Positions 59,062 to 64,000 of a DNA stretch of 64,000 nucleotides are shown here, in pieces. Each line of letters opens with the position of its first letter. Position 1 is the first letter of the stretch. The stretch is from JAVWJP01 sp036638975 (GTDB lineage Bacteria > Bacillota > Clostridia > Oscillospirales > Ruminococcaceae): the NCBI GenBank assembly GCA_036638975.1, contig JAVWJP010000001.1:1-64000 (forward strand). Reading direction: 5' to 3'. Both the position numbers and the translations under genes were made by a program. Under the pieces are notes generated by a model. That model made no database searches, was not told where the DNA came from, and saw nothing but the letters and a program-made list of their open reading frames with translations.

Positions 59062-59323
59062 ATAAATGTAAAGGCTTGAGTCCGATGAAATAAGTTATTT
59101 GTTCTAAAGACGTCAAAATAAACGTAAAGGTTTGAGTCCGATGAAATAAGTCATTTTTTCTAAAAGACATCAAAATAAACGTAAAGGCTTGAGTCCGATG
59201 AAGTAATCAATTTGTTCTAAAGACGTCAAAATAAACGTAAAGGTTTGAGTCCGATGAAATAAGTCGTTTTTTCTAAAAGACATCAAAATAAACGTAAAGG
59301 TTGAGTCCGATGAATTAGTTATA
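59062..59323. repeat. Array of five 56/57-bp direct repeats
   Basis: Copies start at 59062, 59118, 59175, 59231 and 59288; the last is partial. Copies 1 and 3 (56 bp) share one variant and copies 2 and 4 (57 bp) another, so the array is a duplicated 113-bp dimer. The conserved core runs GTAAAGG-TTTGAGTCCG-ATGAAATAA: an SD-like AAAGG followed 9-10 bases later by a start codon, one lysine codon and a stop. Unlike CRISPR, the intervals are not unique. No protein gene lies in 59010-59541. Confidence 0.92.
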
Positions 59324-59429
59324 CCACAACTTAAAAATTTATATAAATAGTACCTTTCTAGCGTATTCATTTCTATAAATTCGTGAAGATGACTCCTTAA
59401 TAGTATTTTTTACTTTTCATTTAAGTGAG

Positions 59430-59466
59430 AGCCCGCGGCATAAAGAACCGTGGGCTTTTGCTTTTT
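59430..59466 (+). terminator. Terminator after the repeat array
   Basis: AGCCCGCGG and CCGTGGGCT form a 9-bp stem with one G-T pair (59430-59438, 59448-59456), followed by TTTGCTTTTT. Confidence 0.85.
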
Positions 59467-59478
59467 GTAAAAAAACAC

Positions 59479-59507
59479 TTGCTACACACGGTTGTATGCT
59501 TTATAAT
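59479..59507 (+). promoter_or_regulatory. Promoter of the cyclophilin lipoprotein gene
   Basis: TTGCTA and a perfect TATAAT are 17 bp apart, 34 bp before the start codon. Confidence 0.8.
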
Positions 59508-59541
59508 AGTAACTACCGATGAAAAAATAAAGGTGGTTCTT

Positions 59542-60303
59542 ATGAATAAAAAAATAAATGCTGCAATAATAATTTTTACACTGCTTAGTTTGCTTACTGG
59601 CTGCGGCAAAGAGGCGACTGCCTCATCATCTTCCGTGTCATCAAAAACTCCTGAGGAGCAAATATTGGCAAATGCCGAAATAACAGATGATATGATTAAG
59701 CTTGTACAGTTTGCCGAGGGCACAACTGCTACGGAAGAAGTGACTGTTTCAACAAGCATTGGTGATATTACTGTAGTGTTGTACCCCGAATACGCACCAA
59801 AGGCAGTAGAAAATTTTTTAGCTCTTGCAAAAACAGGCTATTACGACGGGCAAAAGTTTTATCGCCTTGTAAACAACTACATGGCACAGGCAGGTGACCC
59901 GACGGGTATAGGTACCGGTGGAGAAAGCAGCTTTAAAGACGAAGGAGGAAAACCCATTGGCTTTCCGTGCGAACATTCTATTAACCTTTGGAATTTTAAA
60001 GGTGCTATTGGTATGTTCCCTTCAGCAGAAGGGCTTAATGACAGCCGCTTTTATATTGTGACAAACAGCAAACTAGATACCGAAACAATAAGCTCAATGA
60101 TGGCTGCAAATTTTCCTAAATCGGTGCAGGCGAAATACGAAGCTCATGGTGGTGCACCATGGCTTGACGGTAAATACACGGTGTTTGGACAGGTAACCGA
60201 GGGCTTTGATATTTTAGATGAGCTTTCTATCGCAAAAACAAACGCAGATAAGCTGCCGCTTACAGACATTATCATTAAAAAAATTAGCGTTAAGGCAAAG
60301 TGA
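59542..60303 (+). CDS. Cyclophilin-type peptidyl-prolyl isomerase lipoprotein
   Basis: A 253-residue surface lipoprotein: a basic start, hydrophobic segment and lipobox LLTGC, with the lipidated Cys near residue 20. After a Ser-rich linker comes a cyclophilin domain (VSTSIGDITVVLYPEYAPKAVENF, FYRLVNNYMAQAGDPTGIGTGG, GAIGMFPS). It would fold proline-containing proteins outside the membrane. The frame is open further upstream across the promoter, so the ATG at 59542, with AAAGGTGG, is the start. It is a single-gene unit. Confidence 0.93.
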   Translation: MNKKINAAIIIFTLLSLLTGCGKEATASSSSVSSKTPEEQILANAEITDDMIKLVQFAEGTTATEEVTVSTSIGDITVVLYPEYAPKAVENFLALAKTGYYDGQKFYRLVNNYMAQAGDPTGIGTGGESSFKDEGGKPIGFPCEHSINLWNFKGAIGMFPSAEGLNDSRFYIVTNSKLDTETISSMMAANFPKSVQAKYEAHGGAPWLDGKYTVFGQVTEGFDILDELSIAKTNADKLPLTDIIIKKISVKAK

Positions 60304-60340
60304 AAAAAGGGTATCATCGTTTTTGATGATACCCTTTTTA
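60303..60340. terminator. Bidirectional terminator after the cyclophilin gene
   Basis: AAAAAAGGGTATCATC and GATGATACCCTTTTTT form a near-perfect 16-bp stem with a 5-base loop, with runs of A and T on either side. Confidence 0.93.
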
Positions 60341-60363
60341 AAATTCCGGTAGGTTATTAGCGC

Positions 60364-60573
60364 TTACTTTTTACTCTCAAGAGTTTCTTTAATTATATTC
60401 TCCATGCGCTCCTTGTCCATTTCGCCCGAAACATATCCGTTTATGATAAGTAAAACACCACCGGATTTTATGGTGTAGCGCAAAAGCTTTTGCCGTGTCT
60501 TAATAAAATCGAGTACTTGAGTGGTAAAAAGCCCCAATGCCAAAAAAGGCAACATATTTTTACAGTATACCAC
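60364..60573 (-). CDS. Small hypothetical protein with N-terminal hydrophobic segment
   Basis: A frame of 63 residues (from ATG 60555) or 69 (from GTG 60573). It has a hydrophobic N-terminus (LPFLALGLFTTQVLDF), a basic middle, a second short hydrophobic stretch (GGVLLIINGYVSG) and a charged helical C-terminus. No family was recognised and no good ribosome binding site is visible. The convergent terminator beyond its stop supports it weakly. A TATACT box lies only a few bases before the ATG, so a leaderless mRNA is conceivable. Confidence 0.4.
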   Translation of the reverse strand: MVYCKNMLPFLALGLFTTQVLDFIKTRQKLLRYTIKSGGVLLIINGYVSGEMDKERMENIIKETLESKK

Positions 60574-60615
60574 TATTCTTGCACTTTTAAATAGAGCTAT
60601 TTTATAAAATTTTTA

Positions 60616-60644
60616 TTGTTATGGCGCGAAAAATGCGGTATAAT
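60616..60644 (+). promoter_or_regulatory. galM promoter
   Basis: TTGTTA and a perfect TATAAT are 17 bp apart, 67 bp before the galM ATG. Confidence 0.72.
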
Positions 60645-60711
60645 GTTATTTGTTTGGGGTCTTTATATAGAGCATCTTGCTAAGAAATTTTAGAGAAAGC
60701 GGTATGTGAAA

Positions 60712-61758
60712 ATGAGTATAGTCGAAAAAGATTTTGGTATTACGACAAATGGCGAGCCTGTAAAGCTTTATACAATTGCCAATAAAAATGGCGCGGCTCT
60801 CAGCATTATAACTTACGGCGGGTCTATACAATCGCTTAAAGTGCCCGATAAAAACGGTAAAATGACAGATGTTGCGCTTGGCTGTGACAATATAATGGAC
60901 TATGAAAAACAAGATGCTTCATTAGGGGCGCTTGTAGGTCGTGTGTGCAACCGCTTAGAGGACAGTGAGTTCACACTTGACGGCGTACAATACAAGCTTT
61001 TTGCAAATGATGGCAGAAACCACTTGCACGGCGGCAAGGTGGGCTTTAACAGGCGTGTGTGGGCGGCAAAGCCTGTGGGCGAAGCGCTGGAGCTTACTCT
61101 TGCCAGTGCGGACGGTGAAGAAAATTACCCGGGAAACCTTAATGTAACCGTAAGCTACAGCCTTTCTGACGATAATGCGGTTACTGTAGATTATAAAGCT
61201 GTCACCGATAAAGCAACGCCTGTAAACTTTACAAATCATTGCTATTTTAACCTTGCGGGGCAGGGGAGCGGAACAGTGCTTGAGCATATGCTGCGCCTTA
61301 ATTGTGATGAATTTACAGAGAACAGCAACGAGTGCATTCCAACAGGAGTTATTCTGCCTGTAGAAGCTACTCCGCTTGATTTTAGAAATTTTCACGCTAT
61401 AGGAGAACGCATAAATGATGATGATATAAACCTTAAAAATTGCGGAGGCTACGACCATAATTTTATTATAAATACTGACGGAAAAACTTGCCTCAAAAAT
61501 GCCGCAGAGCTTTACAGCGATGTAAGCGGTATATCCATGAGCGTACATACAACACAGCCTGCCGTGCAGCTTTATACCGGAAATTTTATGAATAATCTGC
61601 CTGCAAAGGGCGGCAGGAGATATTCAAAGTATGATGGTGTCTGCCTTGAAACTCAGCATTTTCCAAATGCGATGAAATGTGAAAACTTCCCCACAATAGT
61701 TTTACGCCCCGATAAAGCTTACCACGAAGTTACGGTATTCGGTTTTGGGATTAAATAA
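60712..61758 (+). CDS. galM: Aldose 1-epimerase
   Basis: The 348-residue mutarotase interconverts alpha and beta anomers of galactose and glucose. GRVCNRLEDSEFTLDGVQYKL, NDGRNHLHGG, TNHCYFNLAGQGSG (catalytic His) and the C-terminal VCLETQHFPNA (catalytic Glu) are intact. A GTG two codons upstream is in frame; the ATG at 60712 is preferred though its ribosome binding site is weak. No gal operon genes accompany it. Confidence 0.95.
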   Translation: MSIVEKDFGITTNGEPVKLYTIANKNGAALSIITYGGSIQSLKVPDKNGKMTDVALGCDNIMDYEKQDASLGALVGRVCNRLEDSEFTLDGVQYKLFANDGRNHLHGGKVGFNRRVWAAKPVGEALELTLASADGEENYPGNLNVTVSYSLSDDNAVTVDYKAVTDKATPVNFTNHCYFNLAGQGSGTVLEHMLRLNCDEFTENSNECIPTGVILPVEATPLDFRNFHAIGERINDDDINLKNCGGYDHNFIINTDGKTCLKNAAELYSDVSGISMSVHTTQPAVQLYTGNFMNNLPAKGGRRYSKYDGVCLETQHFPNAMKCENFPTIVLRPDKAYHEVTVFGFGIK

Positions 61759-61853
61759 GTATAAAATTAGCAGTTTTCACTTGCCAAAACCGCTGTAAAT
61801 TAAAAAGTGAGGCGGAGGATTTTTGGTAAATTATTAAGCGAGGAGCTAAGATA

Positions 61854-63122
61854 ATGCTTATAAAAAACGCATGGATAGTTGACCCTGCAAGCGGTATAGA
61901 CGAGCCGCTGGATATTCTTATAAAATATGGGTTTATTACAGCGGTGGGTAAAAACCTTGAGGCATTTGGTCCTGTTATAGATGCCAAGGGGCTTGTTTGC
62001 TGCCCGGGACTTTGCGATATTCACGTCCATTTGCGTCAGCCGGGTTTTACGAATAAAGAAACAATAGAAACAGGCTGTAAGGCGGCGGCGGCAGGTGGTT
62101 TTACCGCGGTTGCCTGTATGCCTAACACTTTACCTGTGGTGGATACCCCTGAGCTTGTGGCGTTTATAACGGCAGAGGCAACTAGAGTGGGGCATTGCAA
62201 GGTTTACCCTGTGGCGGCGGCAACAAAGGGGCTTTTGGGTGCAGAGCTTACAAATTTTATAGCGCTTAAAGCGGCGGGTGCTGTGGGTATAAGTGACGAC
62301 GGAAGACCTGTTGAGAGCGCTGCAAAAATGCAGGAAGTTATAAAAAAAGCTACAGAGTGCGGGTTGCTTGCCATAAGCCACTGCGAAGATTTAAAAATAA
62401 TAGACGGCGGAATTATAAATAAAGGTAAAATTTCGGAGGAACTTGGCGTAAAGGGCATGGACAGGGCAAGCGAGGACACAATTACAGAGCGCGAATGTGC
62501 TCTTGCAGAAGCCTGCGGCGGGCGTGTTCATATAGCTCATGTTTCAACAAGGGGCTCTGTGGATATTATACGAAAAGCAAAGGCGCGCGGCGTAAAAGTT
62601 ACTGCCGAAACTGCTCCGCATTATTTTATGCTTACCGATGAGCTTTTGAAAAGACGCGATGCAAACTTTAGAATGAACCCGCCGCTTCGCGAGCAAGAAG
62701 ATGTAGAGGCTGTGCTTGCAGGTGTGCTTGACGGTACAATAGACTGTATAATTACCGACCACGCACCGCATACGCAGGAGGAAAAGAAAAACTTTGAAAC
62801 CGCGCCAAATGGTGTAATAGGGCTCGAAACTTCTCTTGCGGCTGTTTTGACGGTGCTTTATCACCAAAAAAAGCTTCCACTTGTAAGAATAGTAGAGCTT
62901 ATGTCGCAAAACCCGACAAAGCTTTTGGGTATTTCGGGCGGCTCTCTCTCGGTAGGCTCGGTTGCGGATATTACTTTGTTTGACCCCAACGAGAGCTGGA
63001 TTGTGCACTCTGAAAGCTTTAAAAGTAAGGCGCGCAATACTGCTTTTGAGGGTATGACGCTTAAAGGGCGAGTAAAATATACGGTGTTAGACGGCAAAAT
63101 TGTATATAAAGATGAAGACTAA
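61854..63122 (+). CDS. pyrC: Dihydroorotase
   Basis: A 422-residue class I dihydroorotase, which closes carbamoyl-aspartate to dihydroorotate. The metal motif is CDIHVHLRQPG, SHCED and HIAHVSTRGS supply further ligands, and CIITDHAPHTQEEK carries the catalytic Asp. Length and motifs match the Gram-positive type that needs no PyrB partner for activity. AGCGAGGAG lies before the ATG. pyrF follows after 107 bp. Confidence 0.97.
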   Translation: MLIKNAWIVDPASGIDEPLDILIKYGFITAVGKNLEAFGPVIDAKGLVCCPGLCDIHVHLRQPGFTNKETIETGCKAAAAGGFTAVACMPNTLPVVDTPELVAFITAEATRVGHCKVYPVAAATKGLLGAELTNFIALKAAGAVGISDDGRPVESAAKMQEVIKKATECGLLAISHCEDLKIIDGGIINKGKISEELGVKGMDRASEDTITERECALAEACGGRVHIAHVSTRGSVDIIRKAKARGVKVTAETAPHYFMLTDELLKRRDANFRMNPPLREQEDVEAVLAGVLDGTIDCIITDHAPHTQEEKKNFETAPNGVIGLETSLAAVLTVLYHQKKLPLVRIVELMSQNPTKLLGISGGSLSVGSVADITLFDPNESWIVHSESFKSKARNTAFEGMTLKGRVKYTVLDGKIVYKDED

Positions 63123-63229
63123 AGACATTAGCAGTATTTTTATATAGCTATTTTATTTAAAACCGGCAACTTTAAAATTAAATTTTGCTTTAATTTACCG
63201 AGTATTGATAACAGAAAGAGGGACGTAAA

Positions 63230-64000
63230 ATGTCATTAGACAGGCTTATTTTAAAAATTGTAGAAACAGGAAACCCAACGGTTGCCGGCTTAGACCCAAA
63301 GCTCGAATACATACCGAGTTATATTATCGACAAAAACTTTAAAGAATATGGCGCGGGTCTGCGCGGTGCATCTAGGGCAGTGCTTGAATATAACATGGCA
63401 ATAATAGATGCTTTATGTGATATTGTGCCTGCTATTAAGCCACAAAGTGCATATTATGAAGCCCTTAGCTACTACGGAATAAAAACAATGTGCAAGACCA
63501 TAGCATATGCAAAGAAAAAAGGTATGTTTGTTATAACAGACGGCAAACGCAATGATATAGGCAGTACCATGGAGGCATATGGAGAGGCGCATTTGGGCAG
63601 AACTGTGATAGGCGAAAGAAGCTACGAAGCTTTTGGCGGAGATGCTTTAACTGTAAACGGATATCTTGGGACTGACGGTATTGCCCCGTTGCTTGAGATA
63701 TGCAGGGACGAAGACAAGGGCATTTTTGTGCTGTGCAAAACCTCAAATAAGTCGTCCGGAGAGCTACAGGACAGGCTTATAGACGGCAAGGCTGTTTACC
63801 GCTTAATGGGTGAAATGTGCGAAAAATGGGGCAGCGATAGCATAGGAAAATATGGTTATTCATCTGTGGGGGCAGTTGTTGGGGCAACGTACCCTGCACA
63901 GCTTGCAGAGCTTAGAGCTGCTATGCCGCACAGCTTCTTTTTAGTGCCGGGCTATGGCGCGCAAGGCGGCGGAGCGGAGGACGTTTTGCCTGCGTTTGAT
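63230..64000 (+). CDS. pyrF: Orotidine 5'-phosphate decarboxylase, type 2 (cut by window end)
   Basis: The frame is open from the ATG at 63230 (GAAAGAGGGA upstream) to the window end, 257 codons without a stop; the family is about 300 residues, so some 40-50 residues are missing. PTVAGLDPKLEYIP and the catalytic ITDGKRNDIGSTMEAY identify the type 2 (non-barrel-short) OMP decarboxylase, and VVGATYPAQL with VPGYGAQGGGAEDV bind the phosphate. It makes UMP and lies beside pyrC. Confidence 0.95.
   Translation, partial: MSLDRLILKIVETGNPTVAGLDPKLEYIPSYIIDKNFKEYGAGLRGASRAVLEYNMAIIDALCDIVPAIKPQSAYYEALSYYGIKTMCKTIAYAKKKGMFVITDGKRNDIGSTMEAYGEAHLGRTVIGERSYEAFGGDALTVNGYLGTDGIAPLLEICRDEDKGIFVLCKTSNKSSGELQDRLIDGKAVYRLMGEMCEKWGSDSIGKYGYSSVGAVVGATYPAQLAELRAAMPHSFFLVPGYGAQGGGAEDVLPAFD

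Noticed and set aside
59062..59323. CRISPR array
   Set aside because: The intervals between conserved cores are themselves repeated (A-B-A-B) and not unique spacers, the unit is 56/57 bp throughout, and no cas gene is present.
59062..59323. Type III toxin-antitoxin repeat RNA
   Set aside because: Tandem repeats would suit a ToxI-like antitoxin, but no toxin gene follows; the next gene is a cyclophilin lipoprotein after a terminator and its own promoter.
59170..59370. 66-residue minus-strand ORF over the repeats
   Set aside because: Its sequence is only a translation of the direct repeats and it has no ribosome binding site.

Overview
The window reads as an ordinary chromosome segment of an anaerobic, spore-forming Clostridia member, most likely in the Oscillospiraceae/Ruminococcaceae neighbourhood. 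The evidence is gene content: the yabO(rqcP)-yabP-yabQ-divIC-yabR spore/division block, hemZ, a T-box leader, CIRCE control of a chaperone, CdaA/CdaR, lysine synthesis through LL-diaminopimelate aminotransferase (DapL), strong AAGGAGG-type ribosome binding sites and TTGACA-N17-TATAAT promoters. No rRNA, prophage, insertion sequence or CRISPR array was seen. The sequence is moderately AT-rich. Family assignments come from recognising protein and RNA motifs by eye; no database search was run.

Layout. 0-6.6 kb (+): lon, engB, lysA, a TrpR-like regulator, a SAM methyltransferase, hslO. 6.6-7.3 kb (-): five-tRNA operon Val-Asp-Phe-Gly-Cys with a consensus promoter and a duplicated fragment of the tRNA-Asp 3' end. 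7.4-9 kb (-): dapL and a small DUF protein. 9.3-14.6 kb (+): CIRCE-htpG, an HD-GYP protein, pyrE, and a CD225/DUF2752 membrane pair. 14.6-18.1 kb (-): asd-dapA-dapB-ACT lysine operon with a short leader ORF and terminator. 18.3-31.5 kb (+): queA-tgt, an 89-bp tandem repeat, an ABC-F ATPase, htrA, ispD-ispF-degV, DUF3343 plus a cysteine desulfurase, cdaA-cdaR, a FAD protein behind a structured leader. 31.6-38.5 kb (+): recJ-rel-dtd-MBL hydrolase-hemZ. 38.5-43.7 kb (+): zinc-ribbon protein, hup and the spore/division block, an amidohydrolase, hpf. 43.9-49.9 kb (+): rRNA methyltransferase, a T-box leader with an acyl-CoA synthetase, a PASTA pseudokinase, a TIM-barrel isomerase. 50-51.1 kb (-): rodA. 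51.3-56.3 kb (+): fhs, tsaE-tsaB-rpiB, upp, ruvX-thioesterase. 56.4-58.6 kb (-): split TSUP transporter, tcdA, a probable 6S RNA, a DUF1292 gene. 58.7-59.4 kb: promoter, interrupted small ORF and an array of 56/57-bp repeats. 59.5-64 kb (+): cyclophilin lipoprotein, galM, pyrC, pyrF (cut by the window edge).

How the genes work together. Lysine/diaminopimelate synthesis is nearly complete (asd, dapA, dapB, dapL, lysA), with a free-standing aspartokinase-type ACT protein. Pyrimidine genes (pyrE, pyrC, pyrF, upp) are scattered. rel, cdaA, the HD-GYP protein and hpf link nucleotide second messengers with ribosome hibernation.

The observations most worth a second look are: (1) a T-box with an apparent Leu (CUC) specifier upstream of an acyl-CoA synthetase, suggesting leucine-responsive branched-chain acid activation; (2) five 56/57-bp repeats, each holding an SD-like AAAGG and a two-codon AUG-AAA-UAA minigene; (3) a PASTA receptor kinase homologue lacking every catalytic residue; (4) an ABC-F protein in which all elements of one composite ATP site are degenerate while the other is intact.
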